Below are positions 17,346 to 26,842 of a DNA stretch of 64,000 nt, piece by piece. Below the pieces are notes generated by a model, which was not told the origin of the DNA, searched no databases, and saw nothing but the letters and a program-made list of their open reading frames with translations. A program made the translations under genes and the position numbers. Position 1 is the first letter of the stretch, and each line of letters starts with the position of its first letter. Source of the DNA: Acidiflorens sp963847715 (GTDB lineage: Bacteria; Acidobacteriota; Terriglobia; Terriglobales; Acidobacteriaceae); the NCBI GenBank assembly GCA_963847715.1, contig CAWKAZ010000013.1:62001-126000 (forward strand). The letters run 5' to 3'.

Positions 17346-18947
17346 CTACCGCTGGGTCTCGCTGACGAACCCTTCGGTTTGGTATACGCCATTGCCCGGC
17401 GTGTAGCTTCCGTTACCCGTGATATCGAAAAAATCGTCCAGGCCCGTCGCATATGGCGTACTGGCGTTGAAAGGCGGCATCGAGGCATTGATGAAGCCGC
17501 CGCTGTAGTAGAGGAAATAGTTCAGGCCGTTGGCAACACCCAATATGCCGCCGTTGGAGTTAATCGCAAGCAACGCAGTTGCAGAAGCGCCGGGATAGTC
17601 GATGGTGGAGAATCCATCGGCGAGGCTGTAAACAAATCCATGAAGGACACTATTCGAATCGCGATAGGAGCCAACCACCTGCCCTTGCCCGTTCAATCCG
17701 GAACCTGCCGTATTGTAACCCGCAGGATAATTGAGAATGCCATAGTTTCCTGCCTGATAGAGGTACCCCACCGTTCCCCCGCTGTTTGCGCTGAGGGTAC
17801 CGGACATCTGGCCGGCATCGTTCAACCTCCCCTCAAAGTTGAAACCATATCCTCCGTTCTTGTTGTATCCAGACGGCAGGTTCAACTTGAACGGCGTGAT
17901 CTTGCCCGTGGAGCCTTTGAGCGTCCAGTAGCCGCCACCGTATGTTTGTCCGAACATGTCTCCTAGATTGTTAACGCCAAAGATATCGGTTACTGGATTG
18001 GTAATTCCTTGCTCGTCAATCGTCTTGATGGTTCCGCCTGTGTAGTTTGCGCCGGAACTCAGGTTGCCGCCAGTCCAATACTCGCCGACCGCCTGGCCGG
18101 AGTCGTTAATGCTGTTGAAGTTTAAAGCTGAATTCCCCTGAGCATCGGAATAGGGGGACACCACGATGGTCCAAAGCCAGGTAAACGGTTTCACACCAGC
18201 GGACCCGGCAACGATGGTGGCGTCCTCGATGTCGCTGTCAATCTTGGCGCTCACTCCACCATGCGGTTCAATGTGGTCGATCCAATATTGGTGAATTCGT
18301 TGGTCACTTATCCACAAAGCGGAGTCGCTGTTTCCTCCCAGAGTCCAAAGACCCCAAGTCGAAGCCTGCTTATTGCTTCTTGCGATCCAGACATCGTCAG
18401 GCAGTGGAGTCACGACTGCAAAATCTGACGATGCTGGCGTTGGGTTGCCGTAGACCCCCGCCAAGTAGCCAGCGGCTTGAAGTGTTGTAGCCCAGCCTCC
18501 GAGAAACGCTTTGACCGCTGCGCTATCGTTACCGCCGGTGATGTAGTTTTCAATGTTCTTGTAGATTATGGGGCCGCTTAAGGCGAGCCCGGTGGGGCCT
18601 GGCGCACCCATAGAAAGAATAGCCGCATTAGCCTCGCTGACACCGCAGTTATAGGCGTTGGAACAGGTGGACGAGACACCAATCACTACGCTGAAGTATT
18701 TTGTGCAATTACCGGGCGTAGTGCCCACATAGCAGGCCGTGGAAGGTTGCGCTCCAAACCACGTCGGAATGAGGCCCCATCCCTGAGTTTGGATCGAGCT
18801 AACCCACGACGCGTTGAGGTTAGGATCGCTACTCTTATTCGCAGATCCGGGAAGATAGACGTTCGTATCCCAGTATTGGCTTGTATCCCACCATGTCTGC
18901 ATCTTGGTGACGGTCATCACAGGACTGATGTCAAAACCCAGGTGCAA
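17346..18947 (-). CDS. DUF1906 (Rv2525c-like glycoside-hydrolase-fold) domain plus HAF-type repeats
   Basis: A 533-aa frame. Residues 1-240 look like the DUF1906/Rv2525c-like TIM-barrel family: an opening of LGFDISPVMTVTKMQTWWD, then YLPGSA, GLIPTWFGAQ, AGVYGN, WIARSN and the late segment KIDSDIEDAT. Residues about 260-520 are repeated blocks around FNSINDSGQAVGEYW, NNLGDMFGQ, LNDAGQMSGT, LNGQGQVVGSY and INSNGGILGV, the pattern of extracellular HAF repeats. The frame begins abruptly inside the first domain at a TTG with no signal peptide. The neighbouring upstream frame ends in unnatural sequence, so the two are probably one gene split by frameshifts (see the next entry). Confidence 0.75.
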   Translation of the reverse strand: MHLGFDISPVMTVTKMQTWWDTSQYWDTNVYLPGSANKSSDPNLNASWVSSIQTQGWGLIPTWFGAQPSTACYVGTTPGNCTKYFSVVIGVSSTCSNAYNCGVSEANAAILSMGAPGPTGLALSGPIIYKNIENYITGGNDSAAVKAFLGGWATTLQAAGYLAGVYGNPTPASSDFAVVTPLPDDVWIARSNKQASTWGLWTLGGNSDSALWISDQRIHQYWIDHIEPHGGVSAKIDSDIEDATIVAGSAGVKPFTWLWTIVVSPYSDAQGNSALNFNSINDSGQAVGEYWTGGNLSSGANYTGGTIKTIDEQGITNPVTDIFGVNNLGDMFGQTYGGGYWTLKGSTGKITPFKLNLPSGYNKNGGYGFNFEGRLNDAGQMSGTLSANSGGTVGYLYQAGNYGILNYPAGYNTAGSGLNGQGQVVGSYRDSNSVLHGFVYSLADGFSTIDYPGASATALLAINSNGGILGVANGLNYFLYYSGGFINASMPPFNASTPYATGLDDFFDITGNGSYTPGNGVYQTEGFVSETQR

Positions 18948-20134
18948 ACTAACGTCGGTTGAACCCGCAAGAGGTCTTGGTCTGTTCTGTGGTCTTTGCC
19001 AAACTGGCTGTGCCCCTTTGCCCTGGCGCGGACGCCCACGAGGTTTCCCTTGATCGCCGTTGGCGTGATGATATTCCAGCTAGCCCCAGCATCCGTCGTG
19101 GAGAGCACCTGGTCCGCCCCATCGCCGTTTACTCCCATAAGCGCCCAACCACGACTCCTGTCTATGAACGTCACGGTATAGAGGTATTCCAAGTTCTCAT
19201 CAACGCGAGCGGTTGTCGCCGCAGAGGTCGGCGCAGGTCGCGCAATTGTAACTACGTGATTCTTCAGCGCTACGGCTTTCCACTCTAATCCTAGCACCGT
19301 GAAGACATTGCTTCGTCCGGCGACAAGAGGCACGGCGCCGTCTTGCTTCCAAGTCGCGCCGCCATCTGCGGTTGAGAAAAAGGCCTGGGATGCTGTTTTT
19401 GGACCAGAATACTCGATGGAAACGAAGCCGTGTCTTTCGTCTGTAAAGAATGGAACTCCGTAGGTGGAGTTCGCATCCTCTTTCTTGGGCCCCGGCAGGA
19501 CGACCGGTCGCCAACTTTTTGACCCGTCGTGGGTCACAAACAGTTGACCTTGATAGTCAAACTTCGCACTCTCTCCCCTCACCCATCCGTCGTTTCGTGT
19601 CGTAAAGACGATTGACCCGAATCCTGGACTCGAAGTCTGGTGCCACGTTTTGCCGCCATCCGCAGTGAGCAAAAAATCGCTTCCGACCGCCACAATCCCT
19701 CGCAGGTCATCCCAAAAGTAAATGGATACGTCTTCAAGGGAAATGTCGAGATTCACTCCCTCCGGCAGGTTGAGCCAATTCGGAGGAACGATCGGTTGCA
19801 ACGACCAACTAGCTCCGGAATTGCGCGTAGAAGCAAGCCAAAAACGAACTGGAACGCTTTGGTCGTCATCCTCCTGCCGGGCCAGCACAGCCCAACCTAG
19901 CGAGACATCGCGAAAGAAAACGGCTGATATCACCCTGCCATCGGCGATTTGCGGCGGCGTGATATCCTCCCAATTCTTTCCTCCTGTGGTGGTAAGGAAC
20001 AGGTCGTGAGTAGTTGCAACAAATCCTGCATCCGTTGATATCTGCTTCGACCACTGGATCTTTGCGCCGTTCGCCGGCGTATTAACAATAAGGAACAGAG
20101 TAACGACAAAAGTAAAGGTAGCTCTTGTGCGCAT
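18917..20134 (-). CDS. Exported YCF48/BNR-type beta-propeller protein, possibly the 5' part of a larger gene
   Basis: 405 aa from the ATG at 20134, preceded by GGAGGAG. Signal peptide MRTRATFTFVVTLFLIVNTPANGA. Six or seven propeller blades with Asp-box-like motifs: TTTGGKNWEDI, STRNSGASW, TADGGKTWHQT, THDGSKSWRPV, STADGGATWKQD and STTDAGASWNI. After NLVGVRA the frame turns to unlikely sequence (HSQFGKDHRTDQD) and overlaps the DUF1906 frame. The +1 frame continues as APGQRGTASLAKTTEQTKTSCG, and one further shift reaches STDVSLHLGFD of the DUF1906 domain. Two one-base corrections would give one exported protein of 928 aa. This fusion is an inference. Confidence 0.72.
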   Translation of the reverse strand: MRTRATFTFVVTLFLIVNTPANGAKIQWSKQISTDAGFVATTHDLFLTTTGGKNWEDITPPQIADGRVISAVFFRDVSLGWAVLARQEDDDQSVPVRFWLASTRNSGASWSLQPIVPPNWLNLPEGVNLDISLEDVSIYFWDDLRGIVAVGSDFLLTADGGKTWHQTSSPGFGSIVFTTRNDGWVRGESAKFDYQGQLFVTHDGSKSWRPVVLPGPKKEDANSTYGVPFFTDERHGFVSIEYSGPKTASQAFFSTADGGATWKQDGAVPLVAGRSNVFTVLGLEWKAVALKNHVVTIARPAPTSAATTARVDENLEYLYTVTFIDRSRGWALMGVNGDGADQVLSTTDAGASWNIITPTAIKGNLVGVRARAKGHSQFGKDHRTDQDLLRVQPTLVCTWVLTSVL

Positions 20135-20248
20135 ATCTCCTCCGGGATTCAGCCTGATGTGTGGCGTGGAGTTATTAGAAGACTGCAAGGCCGATAAGTC
20201 AAGTATCACACCCTCATAAGAGTCACGAGTCGTAAACGCGGTGGTCAG

Positions 20249-21307
20249 TTAGAATAAGGAGCTTTGGCGACGGTTGGGAGTTATGCCGAAATGTTCGTAG
20301 GCTAGCTGGGTCGCTACTCGGCCGCGGGGAGTGCGGTTCAGGAAGCCGATCTGAATCAGGAAGGGTTCGTAGATCTCTTCGATCGCGTCGGGCTCTTCGG
20401 CCAATACTGCGCCTAACGTGTTCAGTCCTACGGGGCCTCCCTGATATTTCTCGATGATGGTGAGGAGGAGTTTCCGGTCGACCTCATCGAAGCCGTATCT
20501 GTCGACTTCCAACATGCTGAGCGCGGACTGAGCGGTGGGCAGATCGATCGAGCCGGCGGCGCGCACCTGGGCGTAGTCTCGCACGCGACGTAGCAGTCGA
20601 TTGGCGATGCGCGGAGTGCCTCGGGAACGGCTGGCAATTTCGGTGGCTCCGGCACGGTCGATCTTCACGCCAAGGATTTCGGCGGAGCGCTCGACGATGA
20701 CGCGGAGATCATCGTGGGTGTAGAACTCGAGGCGCAGCAGCAGGCCGAATCGGGAACGCAGTGGGGCGGAGAGCAAGCCAGCGCGCGTGGTGGCGCCGAT
20801 GAAGGTGAAGGGCTTGACGTCCATGGTGTGGGTGCGCGCGGACGGGCCCTGGCCGATCATGATGTCGAGCTTGTAGTCTTCGAGCGCGGAGTAGAGGATC
20901 TCTTCGAGCGCGGGCTGCAGGCGGTGGACTTCGTCGATGAACAGCACCTGGCGGTCGCGAAGATTGGTCAGGATCGCAGTGAGGTCACCTTTGATCTGCA
21001 GGGTGGGGCCGGAGGTTTGCTGGAAGGCGGCTCCGAGTTCGTTGGCGATGATGTTCGCCAGCGTCGTCTTGCCCAGGCCGGGCGGGCCGTAGAGCAGCAC
21101 GTGGTCGAGGGCTTCGCCGCGGGACTTGGCGGCCTGGATGGCAACGTCGAGATTCTCTTTGACTTTGGATTGGCCGATGAATTCCTGCAGGCGCTGGGGG
21201 CGGAGCTTGAGTTCAAAAGACGAATCGTCCTCGACCGGGGCGGCGGAGACGAGGCGGTCTTTCGTCGGATAGGCGTGGACCCCGGAATTGTCTTTGGCGG
21301 CGGACAC
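20249..21307 (-). CDS. ruvB: Holliday junction branch migration ATPase RuvB
   Basis: A 352-aa motor subunit of RuvABC. N-terminal FELKLRPQRLQEFIGQ, Walker A GPPGLGKTT, Walker B VLFIDEVHRL, sensor FIGATTRAGLLSAPLRSRFG, and the C-terminal winged helix ending FLNRTPRGRVATQLAYEHFG. A stretch of about 20 residues before the core is unconserved. ruvA lies about 20 kb away in this window (41166-41756), and ruvC is not present. It follows the propeller gene region on the same strand, with no sign of a shared operon. Confidence 0.97.
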   Translation of the reverse strand: MSAAKDNSGVHAYPTKDRLVSAAPVEDDSSFELKLRPQRLQEFIGQSKVKENLDVAIQAAKSRGEALDHVLLYGPPGLGKTTLANIIANELGAAFQQTSGPTLQIKGDLTAILTNLRDRQVLFIDEVHRLQPALEEILYSALEDYKLDIMIGQGPSARTHTMDVKPFTFIGATTRAGLLSAPLRSRFGLLLRLEFYTHDDLRVIVERSAEILGVKIDRAGATEIASRSRGTPRIANRLLRRVRDYAQVRAAGSIDLPTAQSALSMLEVDRYGFDEVDRKLLLTIIEKYQGGPVGLNTLGAVLAEEPDAIEEIYEPFLIQIGFLNRTPRGRVATQLAYEHFGITPNRRQSSLF

Positions 21308-21403
21308 TGCAAGGCGATGGTAAAGCGAAACGCGGAATCAGGCAATTGGCGGCGCGGGTGTTGTCGGGAATGCCTTGCCGAAGTGCCCCTACGTCAATTT
21401 TCC

Positions 21404-22341
21404 CTACTGCCCAATCACTCCCAAACGCACGCCTTTCAGCTTCCCGGCGTCGAACCAGGCCACCTTTTGGCCGAACCACGTCTTGGTGCCGTTGAGCTTG
21501 TATTTCTTGGTGGCTCCGGCGAAGTCCTGCGTGCCTAGCAGGTAGGCGACCGGGCTTTCGCCGAACTTGGCCAGGCGTTCGGAGAGCCATCCTCCACCGT
21601 TCGGAGCGGCGAGGATCACGGGCTCTCCGGGGAAGTAAGCGAGCTTGCCAAAGTCCTTCTGGGTTTCGGTGAGCGGCTCAGCCCAGCCGTAGGCCTTGCG
21701 GAACATGGCAACCGCCGCATCAAGATTGTTGACGCCGAGGACGACGTTCTCCACGCCGCGCAGCGGCGACCCCTGCACGCTGGCTGAAGTCTGCACGCGC
21801 CAGGCACGCGGCGTCTGGTCTTCGATGATGAACGGAAGCGTGGAACCCGGGCGTTCCGCCGCCCACGTCGGAGGTCATCCACTCGATCGACATGCCGTCG
21901 GGACGCTTGCGGCTGCCGCGCTCGGGAGCCGTGACGGGGACCCCGGCCTTCTTCAGGCGATCGACTTCCTGCAGCAAAACGTTGGTGCCGACAGCCCAGG
22001 CGCAGGTGATGGCATCCTCGGACATAAACTTCGCCCAACCGGAGCCGGCGGCGGCTCCGGCCTTGATCGGCGCAATCAATTCAATGTAGGTGCCGTCATC
22101 GAAGCCGATGATGGCCATCTGGGTGATGCCGTTGCCGTGGGGACCGCCGAGGTCGGGAGTGAGGCCGACGTCGGTGAAGGACTGGCGCAGCGTGTCGAGA
22201 TTTGATCCGCAGACGGAAACGTGGTCCAGTTCGAGAACTGTCGATTTGCTTTCCTGGGTCATCGCGGGGCGGGAGATGAATAAGAAGAACTAGCGTCGCG
22301 AAGGACAAGCGGCACAGGCGTGGGGAATTCCGCTTGGACAT
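21404..22341 (-). CDS. Exported VOC (glyoxalase/bleomycin-resistance-fold) protein, twice frameshifted
   Basis: The best start is the ATG at 22341 (MSKRNSPRLC), 6 nt after TAAGGAGG, opening a signal peptide LSFATLVLLIHLPP. One extra C in the run at 22266-22269 then shifts into the frame of MTQESKSTVLELDHVSV, and another extra base in 21846-21848 (GGGTPG then STLPFIIED) shifts into the last frame, which ends LKGVRLGVIGQ. After removing both bases the protein is 311 aa with two VOC modules (LELDHVSVCGSNLDTLRQSF and ENVVLGVNNLDAAVAMFRKAYG), separated by a glyoxalase-like middle. Substrate unknown. Confidence 0.78.
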
Positions 22342-22488
22342 CGGGCCTCCTTAGAAAGAAGAAAGAGCATGTTACGCCAGATTGGGCGATGTGGGAATGA
22401 TTTCCTGCGGGGAACGTGGAATCCCACCTGTCGAACGATGGGACTCCACAGGTTGGTAGCGGGCGGCAAATTACCGTCCTTCTCTGGG

Positions 22489-24612
22489 CTATTCTTCCTC
22501 TTCCTTCACTTCGCCCCGCTCCGTCTTGGCCTTCTCAATAATCTTGTCCTGGAGTTGCTGCGGCACCGTATCGTAGTGGTGCATTTCCATGGCGAAGCTG
22601 CCTCGGCCTTGCGTCATCGAGGTCAGGTCGGCGCCGTAGGTTAGCATCTCGGCCATGGGGACTTCGGCTTTCACGATGGTGTTGCCGGCTTTGTTGTCCA
22701 TGCCCTGAATGCGTCCGCGGCGGCTGTTGAGGTCGCCCATGATGGTGCCGGCGAACTCGTCGGGGATGGTGATCTCGACGTTCATGATCGGCTCAAGCAG
22801 CGTGGGCTTGGCGGCTTCCATCGCTTTGCGGAAGGCGATGCGACCGGCCATCTGAAAGCTGAGGTCGTTCGAATCTACGTCGTGATAGGAACCGTCGTAG
22901 AGGATCACGCGGAAATTCACGACGGGATATCCCGCGAGATAGCCTCGGGCGGCGGCGTCTTTGACGCCTTTTTCTACGGCAGGAATGAAGTTGCGCGGAA
23001 TGGCTCCGCCGAAGATGTCGTTAACGAACTCGAACTCGACCTCGGAGTTTTTGGGCAACGGCTCCATTTTGATCTTGCAATCGCCGTACTGGCCGTGGCC
23101 TCCGGTTTGCTTTTTGTGACGTCCCTGGACGTCGGCCTTGCCGCGGATGGTCTCGCGATAAGGAACCTTCGGCGCTTTAAGCACGACTTCGGCGTGGTAG
23201 CGCTTCTTCATTTTTGAAACGACAACTTCGATGTGCTGCTGGCCCGTGCCGGCGATGAGGAATTCTTTGGTCTGCGGGTCGCGGAAGAAGCGGAGCATGG
23301 CGTCTTCTTCCATGAGCTTGTGGAGGCCGACGCCGAGCTTGTCTTCATCGGCGCGAGACTTTGGTTCGATGGCGAAGGTGATGGCGGGCTCGGGCAACTT
23401 CACGGCGGGATAGCGGATGGGTGAAGATTTATCGCCTAGCGTATCTCCGGTGAGCGTTTCTTTCAACTTCGCGACCGCGCCGATATCTCCCGCATGGATC
23501 TCGTTGATGGGAATCGCTTGCTTACCTTGAATCAGGGAAATATGCGCGAATTTCTCTTGCGTGTTTCGATTGTAGTTTTGTAGCGCGGCGTCGTTCTTGA
23601 GAACTCCGGAAAAAACCTTGAAGTAAGTAATGCGTCCGGCGAAGGCGTCGGAAGTGGTTTTGAAGACGTATACGGATGCTGGCTCGGCATCGGTGCCCTG
23701 GCGCTTGGCGGGCTCGGCGTGGCCATCGGGCATCCATTCGGTGAGCGCGTGATGCTCGCTGGCGGCGGGAGTGTAGTCAACGATGAAATCCATGAGCTCG
23801 TCGACGCCGACGTTGCCGAGTCCAGAGGTGAAGAGCACGGGAAAAAGTTTGTCCTCGCGGATCGCTTCGTGAAGGGCGGGCACGAGATGCTCTTCGGGGA
23901 TTGTGCCGGTCTCGAAGAATTCTTCCATCAGCTCATCTTTGCCTTCGGCAACGAGCTCGACCAATTTTTCGTGAGCCTCTTTGGCCTGATCGGCCATGTT
24001 GGCTGGAATGGGCCCTTCTTTACCCTTGCCATTGCCACCCATTTCGTAGGTGTAGGCCTTCATGCGGACGAGATCGACGATGCCGGTGAGACTTTTTTCG
24101 CTGCCGATAGGGAGCTGAAGTGGGGTGACGGCGCGTCCGAAGGCGTTGACCAGCGATTCGAGGACGCGATTGGCGTCGGCGCGATCGCGGTCCATACGGT
24201 TGACGACGATCATGCGCGGCAGGTCGACTTCAGCGCAGTAATTCCAGACACGTTGGGTGACGACTTCGACTCCGGCCACACCATCGACGACGACGAGCGC
24301 GGCGTCGACCACGGGCAGAACCATCTTGGCTTCATGAACGAACATGTTGAAGCCCGGAGTGTCGAGCAGGTTGATCTTTACTTTTGACTCGGGCTTTCCC
24401 CACTCGACGTAAGCGAGGCCGGTGGAGATGGACATTTTGCGGGCGATTTCTTCTTCGTCGTAGTCAGTGATGGAGGAGCCGTCGTCGACGCGGCCGAGGC
24501 GGGGAGCGGCTCCAGCGGTATAGAGCATAGCGGACACGAGGGTGGTTTTTCCGGCATGCCCGTGTCCGATAAGGGCAAGGTTGCGGAGATTCGCAGCTTC
24601 GTACACTTTCAC
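22489..24612 (-). CDS. Elongation factor G-like GTPase
   Basis: A 707-aa translational GTPase of the EF-G-like (second-copy) type. G1 is GHGHAGKTT, G3 DTPGF and G4 NRMD. Domain II is around 300-390, III around 410-480, IV with VPYRETIRG (the EF-G signature) and V with YGADLTSMTQGRGSFAMEMHHYD. Its opening (NLRNLALIGHGHAGKTTL) differs from canonical FusA, which normally sits in the str operon and has DRGITI after G1, replaced here by EEEIARKMSIST. It probably acts in translocation or recycling under special conditions; its specific role is uncertain. It ends in an acidic EVKEEEE tail. Confidence 0.92.
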   Translation of the reverse strand: MKVYEAANLRNLALIGHGHAGKTTLVSAMLYTAGAAPRLGRVDDGSSITDYDEEEIARKMSISTGLAYVEWGKPESKVKINLLDTPGFNMFVHEAKMVLPVVDAALVVVDGVAGVEVVTQRVWNYCAEVDLPRMIVVNRMDRDRADANRVLESLVNAFGRAVTPLQLPIGSEKSLTGIVDLVRMKAYTYEMGGNGKGKEGPIPANMADQAKEAHEKLVELVAEGKDELMEEFFETGTIPEEHLVPALHEAIREDKLFPVLFTSGLGNVGVDELMDFIVDYTPAASEHHALTEWMPDGHAEPAKRQGTDAEPASVYVFKTTSDAFAGRITYFKVFSGVLKNDAALQNYNRNTQEKFAHISLIQGKQAIPINEIHAGDIGAVAKLKETLTGDTLGDKSSPIRYPAVKLPEPAITFAIEPKSRADEDKLGVGLHKLMEEDAMLRFFRDPQTKEFLIAGTGQQHIEVVVSKMKKRYHAEVVLKAPKVPYRETIRGKADVQGRHKKQTGGHGQYGDCKIKMEPLPKNSEVEFEFVNDIFGGAIPRNFIPAVEKGVKDAAARGYLAGYPVVNFRVILYDGSYHDVDSNDLSFQMAGRIAFRKAMEAAKPTLLEPIMNVEITIPDEFAGTIMGDLNSRRGRIQGMDNKAGNTIVKAEVPMAEMLTYGADLTSMTQGRGSFAMEMHHYDTVPQQLQDKIIEKAKTERGEVKEEEE

Positions 24613-24734
24613 GGGTTGTCTCCTTCCACAGGCTTACGGAAGGGGTGGTATGGCCCGGAATAGATGAGTGCAGGTGACAGGCCAGCCCAACGTTGCCTGC
24701 GAAACTTCCGATGCTAACACAGGGGGTGGAAACA

Positions 24735-24770
24735 GGTCACGTAGGGACAGCCGAGGGCTGTACCTACGTT
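24735..24770. repeat. Dispersed hairpin repeat overlapping the thrS stop
   Basis: Arms CGTAGGGACAGCC (24740-24752) and GGGCTGTACCTACG (24755-24768) form a near-perfect stem. The thrS stop codon (24764-24766) lies within the right arm. A related short hairpin (GGGACAGCC-CGCACGGCTGTCCC) is at 26801-26823, upstream of thrS and downstream of the M2 peptidase gene. Confidence 0.65.
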
Positions 24771-26713
24771 AGCATTGCCGTCTTCTCTGCGATCAGCTTG
24801 CTGACCTTCTCCACGAAATCTGCCGTGAGCAGGTCCTCGGTCTTTTCCTTGCCGCGAGTGCGGACGTTGACTTTGTTCGCTTGCGCTTCCTTGTCTCCGA
24901 CGACTAACAGGAAGGGCACTTTCTGCATCGCATGTTCGCGGATCTTGGCGTTCATTTTCTCGTTGCGGGCGTCCACTTCCACGCGAACGCCCGCGGCTCT
25001 TAGTTGTGAAGCCACTTTGTCCGCGTACTCGACATGGCGCTCGGCGATCGGGATCATGACCGCCTGCACCGGCGAGAGCCAGACCGGGAACGCTCCGGCG
25101 TAGTGTTCAATTAAGACACCAAAGAAACGCTCGACCGAGCCGTAGAGAGCCCGGTGGACCATGACTGGCTGCTTTCGCGAGCCATCTTCGGCGACGTATT
25201 CGAGCTGGAAGCGCTGCGGCAGGTTGAAGTCGAACTGCACGGTCGATAGCTGCCAGAGGCGTCCGATGGCGTCGACCAGCTTGATGTCGATTTTTGGGCC
25301 GTAAAAAGCCGCTTCGCCGGGGATGGTCTTGTACTCGATGTTCAATTCCTTGAGAACCTTTTCGAGCGATCCAGTGGCGTGGTTCCATTGCTCCTCGCTG
25401 CCGACAAAATTCTTGCGGTCGTTGGGATCCCAGGTGGAGAGTTCGGTCTGGAATTTGTCGAAACCGAAGTCGCGGAGCACGTCGCGGGCGAATTCAACGC
25501 AGTCCGCGATTTCCTTTTCGATCTGTTCGGGAGTGCAGAAGATGTGGGCATCATCCTGAGTGAAGCCGCGGACGCGCAGCAGGCCATGCATCACGCCGGA
25601 GCGTTCGTAGCGGTAGACGGTGCCGAGTTCGCCGAGACGAACGGGGAGATCGCGATAGGACTTCAGCGAGTCCCTGTAGATCAGGATGTGGCCGGGACAA
25701 TTCATGGGCTTCAGACGATATTCGGCGTCGTCGAGCTCCATGGCGTCGAACATGTTCTGCGCGTAATAGCCTTCGTGTCCGGAAGTCTGCCATAACTGCT
25801 TGCGCATCACGTGCGGGGTATAAACGAGCGCGTAGCCGCGCTTCAGGTACTGCTCGCGCATCCAGTCTTCCATCTGTTTGCGAATGAGACCACCCTTGGG
25901 ATGCCAAAAGATCAGGCCGGGTCCGGCGAGCTCCTGGATGGAGAAGAGGTCGAGCTGCTTGCCGAGCACACGGTGATCGCGCTTCTTGGCTTCTTCGATG
26001 CCGGTCAGGTAGGCGTCGAGATCCTTCTTCGAAAAAAACGACGTGCCGTAGATGCGCTGCAGTTGCGGATTTTCTTCCTTGCCGAGCCAGTAGGCTCCGG
26101 CAATGTTGAACAACTTGAACGCTTTGATTTTGCCGGTTGAGGGAATGTGCGGACCGCGGCAGAAATCCTGAAACTTGCCGGTTTTGTAGATCGAAATTTT
26201 TTCATCGGCCTTGGTGAACTGCTCGATGAAATGGCACTTCATGAAGTCGCCTTCACCCTTGAATTTTTCCAGGCCCTCTTGGCGCGGCAGAAATTCGCGG
26301 GCGTAAGGCAGGTTCTGGTGGACGAGTTCCTGCATCTTCTTCTCGATCTTCTCGAGATCTTCGGGCGTAAACGGGGTGGGGCGGTAGAAGTCGTAGAAGA
26401 ACCCGTTTTCGGTGGCGGGGCCGTGGCCGAGCTTCGTCTCAGGGAAGAGTTCGAGAACGGCGGCAGCGAGCAAGTGCGCGGAGGAATGGCGATAGACTTC
26501 GAGCGCCTCGGGATCCTTCTCGGTGAGGATGCGGATGTCGGTGTCGGCGTCGAGCGGGCGAGTGAGGTCGATCAGGTTGCCGTTCGACTTGGCGGCGAGA
26601 GCGGCATCGGCGAGTCGCGGACTAATGGACTTGGCAACGTCGAGCGCGGTAGCGCCTTTGGGGAATTCTCTGTTGCTACCGTCGGGGAAATTTACATGAA
26701 TGCTGTCAGACAT
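24764..26713 (-). CDS. thrS: Threonyl-tRNA synthetase
   Basis: Class II synthetase of 649 aa. N-terminal TGS domain (VNFPDGSNREFPKGATALDVA), then the editing/SAD domain with its HSSAHLLAAAV motif. The catalytic core has motif 2 YRYERSGVMHGLLRVRGFTQDDAHIFC and the motif 3 region MVHRALYGSVERFFGVLIEHYAG. The C-terminal anticodon-binding domain ends VRTRGKEKTEDLLTADFVEKV. Zinc ligands (Cys in MNCPGH, His in QDDAHIF, His in MVHRA) are present. Single gene, ATG start. Confidence 0.98.
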   Translation of the reverse strand: MSDSIHVNFPDGSNREFPKGATALDVAKSISPRLADAALAAKSNGNLIDLTRPLDADTDIRILTEKDPEALEVYRHSSAHLLAAAVLELFPETKLGHGPATENGFFYDFYRPTPFTPEDLEKIEKKMQELVHQNLPYAREFLPRQEGLEKFKGEGDFMKCHFIEQFTKADEKISIYKTGKFQDFCRGPHIPSTGKIKAFKLFNIAGAYWLGKEENPQLQRIYGTSFFSKKDLDAYLTGIEEAKKRDHRVLGKQLDLFSIQELAGPGLIFWHPKGGLIRKQMEDWMREQYLKRGYALVYTPHVMRKQLWQTSGHEGYYAQNMFDAMELDDAEYRLKPMNCPGHILIYRDSLKSYRDLPVRLGELGTVYRYERSGVMHGLLRVRGFTQDDAHIFCTPEQIEKEIADCVEFARDVLRDFGFDKFQTELSTWDPNDRKNFVGSEEQWNHATGSLEKVLKELNIEYKTIPGEAAFYGPKIDIKLVDAIGRLWQLSTVQFDFNLPQRFQLEYVAEDGSRKQPVMVHRALYGSVERFFGVLIEHYAGAFPVWLSPVQAVMIPIAERHVEYADKVASQLRAAGVRVEVDARNEKMNAKIREHAMQKVPFLLVVGDKEAQANKVNVRTRGKEKTEDLLTADFVEKVSKLIAEKTAMLT

Positions 26714-26842
26714 AGATGAGGACCTGTATTCTACTGAATCTCTTGAGTTTAAAGGAGCGATCTGGGAGGGTCAAACGCGGTGCGGCATGGTTGCTATAGC
26801 GGGACAGCCCGCACGGCTGTCCCGTCGTGATTCGTAATACTT

